Positions 45,201 to 60,200 of a stretch of DNA of 64,000 bases are shown here, one piece after another. The position numbers and the translations under genes are program-made. Every line of letters starts with the position of its first letter. Position 1 is the first letter of the stretch. The notes beneath the pieces are model-generated. The model searched no databases, was not told the DNA's origin, and saw only the letters and a list, made by a program, of their open reading frames with translations. Source of the DNA: Siphonodentalium dalli (Eukaryota; Mollusca; Scaphopoda; Gadilida; Siphonodentaliidae); the NCBI GenBank assembly GCA_032622095.1, contig CP136069.1:72687319-72751318 (forward strand), written 5' to 3'.

Positions 45201-48200
45201 CAAAATACTGTGTAATATATTATTGTCCTAGTTTATTACCTTTTTCCTCGTTTCTGGTCACATATGAGATCGCCTCGGCCATTTTGAATGCGTGATTCTC
45301 ATCAACTCAACTATGTGATTCCCCACCATGACTATGCACACTTTTTAGACACAACATTCCAACAATATGGTCAATAGTTTTTGACCATACCACTGAAAAT
45401 AGGCAGCACAACAGACTGGTCTTAATCACTAACCTTTGACGATAGTTTGCTTAGAGGATCTATACTATTAGGAAATTTGGTGATTTCCATGATGTTATCG
45501 AAGTCATCCTTGATGATGTCATATTCGTCCATGAGGTTTATAACGTCAGGAACTCCGTCAGCTTCTCGTCTTACGATCGGATCAGTTAACGAGTTCCTCA
45601 AATACGGTAAATACTCCAGGTTTAATGATCGCTTGTCACCGCTGACTCTGAAAATAGTAATTTTTTTATTTTTAAAGATTTTATTTGACAAAATAACTAG
45701 GGATAGGATACAATTTACAGTGAATCAAGATACGGAATGCTGAGATACGTTTCAAGCCTTGAAATAGCTTGTCTGTCATTTGTGGAGTTTTTTATATGTA
45801 TATAGGAGGTAAGGCACAGCAGCAATGTTATATATTTTATGCCTCTGAAAATAGGCGCCTGGTGTGTTGTATAGTCCCAAGCATGTTCTAAGAGCAATGC
45901 TCGCCATGTTTCGGAGGCATTAAATATATAACATTGCTGCTGTGCCGTACCGCCTATATACATATATATATAGACACCTTAAATGTAAATATAGTGTCCT
46001 AAGTGCGACGTCGGAATACAGCGGCCATTCGAGCTTCCTTTTTTGGGGTTGCTTCGGTAGCCGTGTGGTATTGACGTCGGACTTTGAGTCGCAAGGCGCG
46101 CTCGCCGTCGGGCCAGGGTTCGCATCCCACCCAATCTCAAAAAATTTGCATTGTCTCAAAAATCAAATAAGTTTTTTAGTTTCTTTGGAAACTTCTTCAA
46201 AAAAATTCTTTTCTTTTTTAGTTTAGTTTTTCTATATCACCAAATTGGCAGATAACACAATGCATCATCGAGGTGCCCAATGGGCGCACATCACCGTCTG
46301 GGAACATAAATCTGTGTCTAGGTCTCCAATAACAGATGTGGTCATGCAGAATGATGTCCCCAGAGGGTTAATTTGGTGAAGCTAGCCCACTGTGCGTTGT
46401 AGCATCACTAAATTCACGCTCTGGGCAACTCATTCTGCAAATGTCCAGTATAATACTTTGTGGAACACTTACTTCAATGCCATATGTGAATTCAACTCTT
46501 GTAGAATTCTATCAGTTTTTCTTCTTGAAGAAAACTTTCCAAGCCATGCTGGGAAGTTAACCATCTGAGGTAGGTTCCCTCGCATGTGCTCGCCGGGAAT
46601 AACACTGGCATAAATTGCCTGAAACGATAAGTCAGTAGTGAATATAGCTCACATGAAGGTCATGTGACATTATGAGGCCACAATAATATGAACTTAAGTT
46701 ATCATCTGGAAATCAAAAGCGTATGGATAGACGGACTGACGGATACCCCGACGGTTGGACAGACCAATAACATAATACGTCCCAATTTTAAAAAACGGGC
46801 ATATAAAAAGTCTAAGAGAGTTGGGAATAAGTCTTCTCTGCCTATAATATGCATATAAGGCCAAAAATTAAAAGGGTTTTTTATTCTCAGGCATCGCTGC
46901 ATCGAAAAAAAAATGGCCAAAGTTGGACGATTTTATTTCGATTTTGAATTTCAAATTTCACTGTAGTTGTAAACCGGTAACACGAAAATAGGAAATCAGT
47001 GATGTTTCAAATATCAAGTAGGAGCTATATACAACCGTGTATGTGTGGGCATTCAACAAAAGACCATAGGTAACAATAACTATCAGGCATATTTTCACCA
47101 CAGGCTGTCCAAACCCCCAAGTTTATTGGCCAAATGTGGTAAAATATATGGATAAAAGATCAGCAGTAAGTTGGATATTTGACCTTTGCACAGTAAGAAA
47201 TTAACGCTGCAAGATAGAGTTTTCCTCCTTGCCATACTATTGCCACAGAAGATACGCAAACCGGAGTGCACCACAGTTTGACAAGCGGTGTATTTTGGCC
47301 ATTTTTATGATAGCTTTTTGAAGTTTTATTGTCTATCATCTATTGCGGTACATATACAGTCTCTAATTAATCAGCGGAATAAGTGAATCAAGACTTTCTA
47401 TGATAGTTTTGAAGATTACTTTATCTTTTCGTTTAGGCTGTATTTACGTTCCGTATTTTTATATGAATCGGATATGTGATGTTACAAATTATTGTGTCCA
47501 TATTAAAATCATATCAATATAAATATATAACTAGCCGATGAGCCCGACGTTGTCCGGGCTATTCAAAAACCAAATTTCAAGTCGATAGCTCCACCCGTTT
47601 CCGAGATCTGGTCTACGCATGCGCGAAGCTGGCGTCGCACGGGCTCGGCGACCCGATAAAATTTGTATCCGGGGCAAGATACATTCACATAGCAAATTTC
47701 AATTCGATAGCTCCACCCGTTTCCGAGATCTCGTCTGCGCATGCGCGAACCTGGGTCGCACGGGCTCGGCGACCCGATAAAATTCGTATCCGGGGCAAGA
47801 TACATTCACATAGCAAATTTCAAGTCGATAGCTCCACCCGTTTCCGAGATCTCGTCTGTGCATGCGCGAAGCGGGCGCCGCACGGGCTTGCCAATACGAC
47901 AACGACGACCGCCTGGTCAAACTACACACACGTACCAAGTTTCGTCCCGATCGGTCGAGAATCGTAGATTTGTATAAATGACATACATACAGACAGACAG
48001 ACAGAGGTCTTCAAAATATATAGGAGATTCTAGGTAATCCCTATATGATGCACGGGTAGCACAATGTCATAATTTGTCATTCTTTATATCAGATTAAATT
48101 AGTTTATATCCATTGCAAAGTTCTCCCTACATTTTCTGGACATGGGAAGGTATAATAACCCATGTTTACTATGCCAGTCTACGGGCAGAAGAAAATAAAA

Positions 48201-51200
48201 AATAAAAATAAAACCCTCGCTCAGACATTGGTTTAAAAAAAAAAGAGCCTGAGAATCAAATATCTTTTTTATTTGGCCTAATAATAATAATACTTAGTTT
48301 TATATAGCACTTAATCCACCAACATGCTCTTAGATGCTCTGTACATATTATTACGTGCGCTCGCGCAACAGTATGGCGATCAGACAGATTCGTAGGTTGG
48401 TGTCACACTCCATGACGTCACCAAAAACGACGTAAAACCCCGTGGCGTTCTGACATTTTTCCTGTGTCGCGTTTTTGCTATGTTTATTTTATGTGTTGTT
48501 TTCGATTATTTGTTTGTCGCCGATATCGCCATTTGTCAGGATTCCCTGTTTCTATATTTAAAACTGGCATGCTCGTAGTGAGCCTCGATTTCCATTTTTT
48601 CTCCCAGGTCAAAATACGTCAGAGTTATGACAAAAATAGATCGACCTACATTTTCTCCATCAGAACTCTACATCAAAGAGTCTATAGACTCCTTCGGGAC
48701 CTACATAGACTCCTTCATTTGGGTATTTTTTACTTATAATTGGGAAGTTTGATCATTTTTGGTTCGTGCGAAGACCTCTTTTTATCGTGCGGGAAAAGAG
48801 ACATTCAAAACGCGATTTCGTAATTCGACGCAATAGGCTGAATAGCCTAACCTTCAGCCGAGTTCCGGGTCAAATACGACGAATGACGTAACACAATTTG
48901 CCTTTTATCTGTGATGAAATGAGAAATGGTAATTGTCTTTTTTTGCTAACATTAAATTAAATTAAATATATTAAGTAAAATACAGTGAAATTATTTTTTA
49001 AATTATTGTTTATTACATTTTTGCGCACATTGGCATCTCTCTGAGTGCAATCTAGTTACACCTGGTGATGGGTCACAGTATTACCAGTTTATTTGTTCCT
49101 TAGCTGTACACTAAATGCGACCATTCATGGGACCATCTCCTATTATACTCAACAGAAGATATGCAACAAATGACTCGAATCATAAACTAATTTTCATTAT
49201 AATTACCATGTTGTTTTTTCTCCATAGAGCACCTGTGTGTATTTTTCACTAATCCGTGGCTCAAATTCATGCATTTGTTGGATATATTCTGTTGAGCTTT
49301 AAAGGAGATGGTCCCATAAATGGCTGGAGTTTAGTGTACAGTCCACCTTTAACACTGAGTGGTGCAAAGCAGTCACAGTACGAATGACCTTGCTCAAGGG
49401 TCACAACTTGACGTGAGATTTGAACAGTGTATGATCCGACAATTGCATGTCGCTCAATCCGGCCAAGCCACTGTTGTGTGAAACTCACAATAAACCACCA
49501 GCGGGCTGTGAACTCATCTTGATGTGTTGACAGAGAAGTCAAGTCGGACACACTAAACACTGGGCCACAGAGCTACATAAGATACATACATTTATATGGT
49601 CTGAGGGGGGGGGCTATAAATACATAACATAATCACGTATATATAATATAGCTAGAAGGTGGGATACATACATAACAAATCACACACTCACAGACATTCT
49701 CCCAAGTGAGATAAGGAATTAATGATGCCAGTTGATAGACCATTCTCCTGGCTAGGGGGATACACAATGCCCATGACACATGTATGTGAGTTATTGTGAA
49801 GAAATTCTTGGGTGATTTTGTGTCTAAGTTTGCTATTAATTAAAAGACAGGTGTTACAACTACTTTAACCCTTTCATGACGGGAGCTGCGCTGGTGCAGC
49901 ATTAAAGACCATGTGCCAGTGCATCCTCTTATAAGAGTATGCACTGGCTTACAAGATCAAGGTACATATTGTTAGGCCAATGCATTCTCTTATATATGCG
50001 AGGCATCTTATGGGCGACTCGCATATATAAGAGAATGAATTGGGACAGGGTTTTCTCAAAAAATTCAGAAAGCACCAGTCATGAAAGGGTTAAAACTCAC
50101 GTTACTCAGCGCGATAAATTTTATTTGGCATGACTCAGATCACATTCTAGATAGACTCACCTGGATCGGTAGCAGGTTCCACCGTTGATTCGTCCTTACC
50201 AACTTGTCGACAATATCACCATCGGCTATGCTCTCAGCGGCTCTGGCCAGACATGATAGGTGACGTTTGACATCACCTCTGTTGAATGAAACAAAATATC
50301 ATGATCTCTATAAAACATAATAAAGATGAGAAAATACGAAGCAAAAATCAATGAAGTCTGACCAGGCCTGAGAATATGGTGGCGGACATTTGCAGAATGA
50401 GGTCACACAGTGGGCTAGCATCACAGAATTTACCCTCTGGAGACCTCATTCTGCTTAAGCCTCGTCTTCTCTGGAAAGAATTTTTATTATCAAATTAACA
50501 TGTTTTTTTTAGTTTCTATAGACCATTTGCAGTTGAGTTTCTCAATATCCCAAACTGACAGATGACATGATGCATAATCAAGGTGCCCAATGTGTGCACA
50601 TCTGGGAACTTAAATCTCACAAAGCAGTCACTATTAATTCACTTCTAATTCAAACATTACTGAAGTATGAGAGGTGAGAGTCAAGTACTATTCAAGGAAG
50701 AAAATTTATTTCAAGGAAGGTTCTGATAAGAAATTTAAATTCAATTCAATTTAACCCTTTGAACCCGTAACACTGATTAGACGTGAGGTCGATAGCAAAT
50801 GTATATATATAGTGTAGCCATTGTCACATCCAATGATTTGTATTTAAATGGCCCCCATATATGTCAGCGGTGCCCATGATGTGTATGGAATGAATGACCG
50901 CTAGTATTGGGTAGAATATATCGGCATATATATACAATATTTTAAGCGAACTTGGTGCTATATTTACAGCATATAATATCATGTTCCACATGTTTGTTGA
51001 ACAGACATAATTTAGAGAAATATTTTCAGTTTAGATTACCCATGCGTATATTAATCAGTGTTCTGCCATATATGGGGAAGGGTCTATCGCATATCAAGTT
51101 GATTTCTTCGCGCATGCGTAATGACAAATACACGGTTATTAGTCTACTTATACACAACAGACCCACTAATATATATTTAAATGGCCCCATACACGTCAGC

Positions 51201-54200
51201 GGTGGTCAGGGACTGTATATGGAATAGTTGCCCGCTAGTATCGGGTAGGAATATATGCTTATAGCATCGGCTAGAATTCACAAAACATGCGTTTTAAGTG
51301 AAATGTGGTGCTATATATTGGACATATATAAGCTATAATTGCATTTTCCCGCCAATTCTGTGTAGTTGCCAAGTAACTAAGGAGATATCAGGTGGCAAAG
51401 TCTCCCGGTCATATAATGAACAGTGGTCCATGCATAACATGACTGCACGGTTTCAAACATGTGCCCCCCTTTGAACATAACCAACACCACCATGCGAAAA
51501 GACAGTCTAAATTAAGGCAACACTACCACTTAATGATTAGTGCAATGGTGTCATTCGATTGTTTGTGGATTTTGCTCAGCAAACTGTTGATACCCTTAAA
51601 TAAGACATTAATTGATTCACTCTTCTGGTCGGGCTTATCTCAAATTTCACATAAGGGTATTACCTGCATCAAAAACGCAAATGAATTACGACCCTATAAA
51701 CTATACTAGCATTTTCCAGTCAATTCCGTGTAGTTGCTTAGCAACCGTTACCAACGACATATCTGTAAAGTTTCAGAACTGGTCACAATTTAAACATAAC
51801 CAACATCATGCGACAAGAGACTGTCTAATTTAAGGGAAAATACCACAGGGAGCCCTGGGTCAGGGTGTTGATCGCTGTTGGTCATCCGGGTTCAAAGGGT
51901 GAAAAGCATGATTTTTACTAAGAGCAATGTTAAGGTTAATACTATGGTGACCGACTTACCTAGCACTATATGGTTGTACATGAATATAGTTCTCTTGAAC
52001 AAATAACGGTGAGAGACTATAATCATGAAAAAACAAATCTGACTTGTCATTAACAGTCATGCCACGGGTTTCTTCGCCTCCAACGAAAACCTTCCTACAC
52101 ACATCAAATGGACCCTGAAAAGAGAGAAAGAAGAGAAGTTACTACAATAAATGTTTTCATGCCTGGATAAAGTGTGTCTGATATTTGCAGAATGAGGTCC
52201 CCAGTGGGTGATTTTAATGATGCTATCCTGCTCAGCGAGCTAGCATCACTAAATTCACCCTCTGAGGACCTCATTCTGCAAATGTCAGACTCACTATTTT
52301 CAGGCTTGAATGTTTGAATTCACAGACGCTGGCTCCACGAAGCAATGCCATGACCTCACCAGGCAAATAAGACTGGCTAATTCAGTAGCATGTCATGACA
52401 TAGTAATTGCCAATTTGTATGCAAGAAAAGCCATGAACCAAATCTGGTCAAACGGATAACTTTTGTTGGGAGTTATTGTGATAACACCACACAATGGGTG
52501 CCCAAAATCCACCTGGAAGGCATAACTACTCAAAAACAAATTCGGTCATGAATGATTTTCGAACCCGCCCAACATATTCAATGATAGAAGCTATGAACCA
52601 AATTTGATCAATATTGGATAATGTTTGTGGAAGTTATCGTGCTTATGTCGAGATAGAGACAGACGCTCAACTTCATATATCATACTATAGCTTTTTGTCG
52701 AGTTTGTTACACAATTTGACAACAAATTTAGACCGCCTCATTTTCAAATTCGTCAACGACTCTTGTAATTATAAAGCAATAAACTAAATTTGGTTTATGT
52801 TTTGTTGGACATGGATGAAAATGGACACTGACGTCCAATTAAAAAGCAGAACAAGCTACATCAAGAATGTTAGAACGAGTACACACTATCAGACCTGTTA
52901 AGTTTTGAAAATGTCAATCCGTGAGATTTTTGCGGGAGGTATGCCCAAATATGTTCATGTTCCAAAAATAATTTTTATGATGAAGATTGCATAGTTTTTA
53001 TGAGTTTCTATTTTATAAATATATAGACCTAAATAAAATGGCAATGAATGTCCTGTTGGTAATTGTAATAGTGCTGCTCTGTGTGGGAGATACCACCATT
53101 TATTAAAAAGAAAGAAGCAGATCACACTTCGTAAAAATACTCAGAATTCCACCGGAAACAGCCGGATATGCGCGAAACCGAAAGTACAACATCGTAATAA
53201 ACGACAAAATTGACTCGTCTTACGGTTTAACCCACAAATGAAATGCACACATTCCACCATTTATTAACAAATTTTAAGAAGCAGAAACTTTGTTTAAAGT
53301 TAGTCAAAACGAATCCGAGTTACACAGGTTATAACCGGACATGTATGCGTGAAACCGAAAGTACAAAATGACCCGTCTTAAAAGTTTTACCCGCAAAATA
53401 AAAGACACATTCCGTTCTCAATGCATACCACTATCAGTGAACTTAAATCATAAAGTATCCATTACTTATGTTCATCAATGAGGCCTCACAATACAGCTGC
53501 ACACTTGTGATTAAACGTATTGTTTTATTTCGTTTGCAATGCATGCCACTAATCCGTTACTAAGAAATGTTCATCAATGCGGCCTAACAATACAGAACTT
53601 TGCACACTTGTGATTATACGTATTGTTTACTAAAACAACACCCTCCATACGTGTGGCTTCACCAGAGTGTGAAAATCAATTAATATCAGTCACAGTTCAC
53701 CACAACTTGAGTCTTCAATCAAAAGTTACCGACGATACATTCTGTGAATGTTAATGTGTGGGTATTTACGGTACCGGAAATAAGGAAGTCACTGTCATTT
53801 GGGGAATTCCCGCAAATGCACGAATTTAAAAAATAAAAAAAACTTCGTTTTGGGATTTTCAATGTGGGGTTTTGACGAATCCGTGAGAAATTGGGGGTTA
53901 TCCGTGTTTGCGGAATTGCCATGGAAATCCGTGAGTCTCACGGACAATCCGTGGAACTTAACAGCTCTGCACACTATACACATCACACACCAATAAGTTG
54001 TAATTTTAGGTGCTGTTTCAATCCGCTTTGGCCTGTTCATATGTCATTGATTTATTATTTCACTATAAATATACCCACCAATTTCATGTCTTTTTTAGCA
54101 TTGTTTGAATCAGCTTTGGCCTGTTCATACGTCATTGATTTATCGGCAGCACTCCACATGGATATATTATGAATCACCTGTTAATTGAAAAAGATACAAG

Positions 54201-57200
54201 TTAGTTCTAATTAGAAATGGGTTAATATTTTTATTGGTAACTTGATGGGGGAGTGAACCAAGTATTTGTCAACTCCACCATAGTCGAGGCTGACGAGGAA
54301 AAAAATGCGAAAAAGTATCACTCAAAATTCCTAATTTCTGAAGGACAAGTTGCACGTTATACTTGGATCATACTCACAGCATTTCTTAGTTCAATTGATG
54401 TGCCTATACAATTTTTGCTGGAATCATAGACCCCTAGACTTTCAGTATATGTTTGAAGTAGTTTGCGTGGTCAACGCAAGAAAATCATGCTCTATTTTGA
54501 TGACAATGCACCAACGAAGATCCGAGAGTTTCATGCGATGTCGGAAAGAAGACAGGGACAGGCCTCAAAATATGGTGCTGGACATTTGCAGAATGAGGTC
54601 CCCAGAGGGTGAATTTAGTAACACTACCCGACACAGCGGGCTAGCATATCTTATTTTCAACCTATGGGGACCTCATTCTGCTTTGGACTCATTGTCTCTC
54701 AAAGTATCTTTAGTTTTTTAGTTTAGTTTCTCTATATCCCCAAATTGGCAGATGACTCAATGCATAATCAAGGTGCCCAATTGGTGCATATCACCATCTT
54801 CACTACCTGGGAACTTAAATAAGTGTCTTGTTCTCCCATAGCAGATGAGGCCAAGCAGAAAAAGAGATGGACTGTCATCCGGAGCATACCCCCTTGTGGC
54901 ATACCGCCTAGTGTGGGCATACCTATAACCTATGACTTATATACTCAGACAGATGGACCCAAAAACAGCATTTTCAAATAAACAAAGATGAATAACTATA
55001 GAACGAAAAACATAAATAATATATTTGAACAAAAGCCATTGAATGTCCTTATAGCGGTGAACATCCATACCAAATTTCATTGAGATCCTTGCACTACTGT
55101 ACAAGTTATGACATGAACAGACATTGGATGGATGGACAGGTGAAAAACAGTATACCCCCTTTTTTTTTAAATGGGGTATAATGATATCCACATAGGATGA
55201 ATTTGGTAACGCTAGCCCACTGTGACGGGCTAGCGTCACATTAATTCATAATCTGGGAACCTCATTCTGCAAATGTCCGGCACCATATTTTCAGGCCTGC
55301 TCAGTGACATAATAACCCAACAACATATTCAAGGTTTGATAGGGCTGCTCAATGGTATCAATCATTTACCATAACCACCTTATTCAGATTTCAATGTAAA
55401 TGTCATCTCGCTCACTAAGAGTGATGTAATGCTGGAATCAGAGGGGAATGGGAAAGGGTTTATTAAAGATGGTCAATCTCTTTCTAAAAATAAAGTTTTA
55501 TATAGTTTCCTGGGTATAAAATAAAAATAAAATTTATTTTATTTGTATTTTTCTGGTAATACATACGATAAATTTGGGACATTTTATGGCTCACGGAGCA
55601 TGGCAAGCAGGAGAACTCTATCTCTATCTGAGATAACCTGAACGTCTCATTACGGTCTGTTCTAAAAATAGTAATGAAACGAGAGGCCGATCACGATCGG
55701 CAGATGTTTAACCCATACCTGGGCGATAGCGATTAGCTATTTTTATAAATTTTATAAATCCTTACACCAACCTTTTCATGAGTGCAAAAGTTTCAACAAT
55801 TCACACATTATATAGTGATCGTGTGAAAAATATTTAGTTATCACATTGTGTCAACAGGATTGGTGGAGGATGTTAATATTTTTAAGCAAATAAACCAAAT
55901 GACCCTCACTATGCAGGTTAGGGGTGTGTTATCGTCAACTATGCCAAGAACTATAAACATAATCAATGGAAATATTTGAGTTATCAAATCGGATAGAATG
56001 GGGTTAATCTTACCCAAACTAATGAACTGATAAACACAAAATAGTCTATGAAAAGCATGTCATTGGATTTAGAACCCCATACAATAAGTCAGTCTCAAGA
56101 ATACCAGCACCATTAATATTATCCTGGAGCCCAAATGCAATTGAGGGAATTTCAAAATAAGACATTTCCTCTAATGATGAATATTCAATTGGTGATGTAT
56201 TGAAACCCTTACTGAACCTGGCTCAAAGTGAAAGGGATAATATTATATCTGTCTATCGCATAATATGTGTCTATGGAATGGTTTTAATTTTAATCCCAAA
56301 TCCATGCAAATCAAAAGTGGATCACCATCAACCTGGACATAACATAGGAGAATGATTAAATGAAAAGCATCAAAACCATATGATGTGTGGAGAGGGTTAA
56401 TCATTTTCAATGACATCATGTTATGGAACTAAGGAATGTGTGGATAAATTTTTGTCTAAGATAAGACAACAGTGTTGTAAAGAACAATGTCTGTAAAACA
56501 ACACTACAAAGTAACAATGGACTATTCCAATTTATTATTTTAGAATAGGTGTCATATAGTGTGTGCATATAGCTAATGTAATAAACCTGTTTCAACAAAG
56601 GGGTTAACTTCATATTGCACAGAAGCAGAACTCCACCAGAGAGTGAGTAATCAATCACAGTTTGACATAATTATGATAACAAGTCCAGCCAGCCAGTGGT
56701 ACCACTATCATGCTTTATAGCATGTAGTATCTAATGTCATAGTGATAATTAACTCATTTCAATAACACACATTGCTGTGGGATATATGTTCTCTTCAAAT
56801 TCCCAGCAGTAATTACTTGAATTATAAAGGGTCATAACTCTGTTAAAATATATCGGATCAAACCCATATTCGAACTCGATCTGTATTTAGGGGTGAATAA
56901 ATTCATATACCAAATTTTGTGTTGATCAGATGAAAAATGTTTTGATTCATAGCAGCTTGGGTGAATTCTAAGTAAACATAAGAGTGAAAAGGGTTAATTA
57001 AACAATACCAAAAACCATACAGATGAAGAACGTGCTAAGAAAAACCTAGGTAAGAAATATGAGGCAGATCAGAAGAAATATGTTCAACTTATTGCATTGG
57101 ATAGCATGTGTGTAAAGGGTTAATTATTTTCTAAACTGATCAACCAATCAATACCAAAAACTATACAGGTGAGGGGTGTGTCATCATAAACCTACATATC

Positions 57201-60200
57201 AAATATGAACACAATCGGACAAAAAAATATTTCGGTTAGAGCATCGGATTTTTTTAAAATTTATTTTATTTTCGAAAAAAGGGTCATAACTCCTTTAAAA
57301 TAAATCGGATCAAACCCATATTCGAACTCGGTCTGTATTTTTGGCTGTGAAACTCACATACCAAATTTGGTTCCAATCAGATAAAAAATGTTTGAGTTAT
57401 GGCAGAATGCGTGAATTCTAAGTTGAAAAAGGGCCATAACTCTGTAACAAAATCTCGGATCAAACCCAAATTCGAACTCGATCTGTATTTTGGGCTGAGA
57501 AACCCATATACAAAATTTGGTTTCGATTGGATAGAAAATGTTTGAGTTATCGCATTACTCGTAAAGTGTCTACGGACAGACAGACAGACAGACAGACGGA
57601 CAGACAGACAGACAGACGGACGAACGACGAGTGGTCAATCCGGGCAACGACACTATGTTTACCATACTATGGTATGGGTAAACATAAAAATGTCCCGATT
57701 GATTATCGCATAATATTAGAAAATATCGATATAAAATCAATATTAATTGATAGAAGCATTTTTGGACAGGTGTTTTTGATTCATATTTATTATTTTATAC
57801 CCTGGAAACTATATAAAATGTATTTAGGAAGAGATAATCCATCTTTTAAGGCAATGATATTCTTGTTGACCAAATATTTCAATATTGTGATTCCAATCCC
57901 ATCTTACCTGTCGAATATCTTGATTGGCACCGGATATTATTTCACTCAACGCTGGTGGTGGTATCTTCACGCCTTCCTTGTAAGCTATAGACATGATAGC
58001 TGCCTAATAATTAGAAAACAATGAAAATCATATACATATTTATACAAATTAACACATCTAAATGATGGACCTGGTGTGAATTTCTGAAACTTGCCAAAAT
58101 CAATGATACACTGTATAAAATTTATTCCATATGGTCACGTATCTCAGTCATGATATGACTCAACAAAGAAATCTATATTATTATATTGAGGTTATGGAGT
58201 CTACCCTATAATCCCAATTGGCCATTACTTCAACATCAACAAAGCTAAAATTCTAATTGGATTAATAGGAGATTAAGTTCTGAACTTTTTTTTTAATTCT
58301 GAATAAATTTGCAAATATTGATTATTTATGCCCTCTTTTGCGTGATATTCTAGATACCAGAGAACACAAAAATTCGATTTATTTGGCCTTATTAATATTT
58401 TTATCCAAGAAAGAGCTGATTAGATATACTTGACATAGAAATCGCATTTGCCCAGGAAATTAACTCACAAGGCCATGCAAAGTCAATTTCCCATTTCTGA
58501 GACCATTTTAAAAATTTTATGTCTAAGATACACGCCAATGAAGCTTTCCACCTCTGAAACGACTAGATCCGGGTCTAATTTCAGTTGCCGTGGCCAATAT
58601 TTCCCAATAGATGTCCGTAAAAAGTTTGCTGATATATTCTTCCATAATCACAAATCGCTGAAATGTTTTAACTGAGATTTTAAATTGGGAGAAGTCACCT
58701 CTCCCTATTTGATTATTAGGGAGAAGTGGACTGTTATCAAGGAGAAGTAATAATGTCTCAAGGTCAATTTATACTCTAACATCACAATTCTATGATCCAA
58801 TAAGTATTAAGCAATACAAAAGCCCATTTATTAAAAGATTATAATGAGTAAAAACACCGTTTTAATAAGAAAATACAAGTTAGTTAAATATGCCGTAGGG
58901 ACAAATATATACTGGTACAGTAATGCTATAAGTAATCGACTCCTTAACCAAAGCAGAATTATGGGTAACTTTTCAGGATTTAGCCGGAAATAGGGCTTGT
59001 TGCCATTCATCGGAAAGCTCTCCCCGAGAGCTTTCCAATGAATGGCAACAAGCCCTATTTCCGACTAAATCCTGAAAAGTTACCCATAATTCTGCTATGG
59101 TTAAGGAGTCGATTACTTAAGAGCATTACTGTATATAAGAGTGAAGTCACTTCTCCCAAAGACAAAACATGGGAGAAGTGACACATATCATGAAAGGAAG
59201 CACTAGCATTTTGTGCCACTATTTACCTTGATTTGTTCAGCCCGAGGTTTTGGGAAGCGGAGATCGAATGTGTAGTTCGAGAGTGTTCTCATTTTCTGGC
59301 TGTTTCTGTCGTTACATATACAGATAACTGGAATCTTTGTCTGTTTGATGAGACTCACAATCTCCTGAAACATAAGATTAAGAAAGAAATGTTAACAATT
59401 AACTCCTTTCATTACTGTATGGATTCTACCATTCGGGTATAAAAGTATACATTGGAATGGTCTATTTTCATTTGGAGGGGTGTTTTTTTATAAAAGAGTA
59501 AGAGACATAGAAATTCTTATCAGGCTGCATGAACATAGATTTTGTTTGTTGCAGTACAGACATACATCATGAGGACCAAAAGGTTACCCTGATGTCACTA
59601 CAAATATAATATTTCCACCATGTATTATTAATTATTAACTGTACCTGCAGACCATTCCATGTATTATTAATTATTAACTGTACCTGCAGACCATTCCATG
59701 TATTATTAATTATTAATTGTACCTGCAGACCATTCCATGTATTATTAATTATTAACTGTAACTGCAGATCATTCCATGTATTATTAATTATTAATTGTAC
59801 CTGCAGATCATTCCATGTATTATTAATTATTAACTGTAACTGCAGATCATTCCATGTATTATTAATTATTAACTGTAACTGCAGATCATTCCATGTATTA
59901 TTAATTATTAACTGTACCTGCAGACCATTCCATGTATTATTAATTATTAATTGTACCTGCAGACCATTCCATGTATTATTAATTATTAACTGTAACTGCA
60001 GATCATTCCATGTATTATTAATTATTAACTGTACCTGCAGACCATTCCATGTATTATTAATTATTAACTGTAACTGCAGATCATTCCATGTATTATTAAT
60101 TATTAATTGTACCTGCAGATCATTCCATGTATTATTAATTATTAACTGTAACTGCAGATCATTCCATGTATTATTAATTATTAATTGTACCTGCAGACCA

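Noticed and set aside
57527-58024. 165-residue + strand frame
   Set aside because: Begins in a CAGA microsatellite and runs antisense over the real RFC1 exon at 57908-58003.
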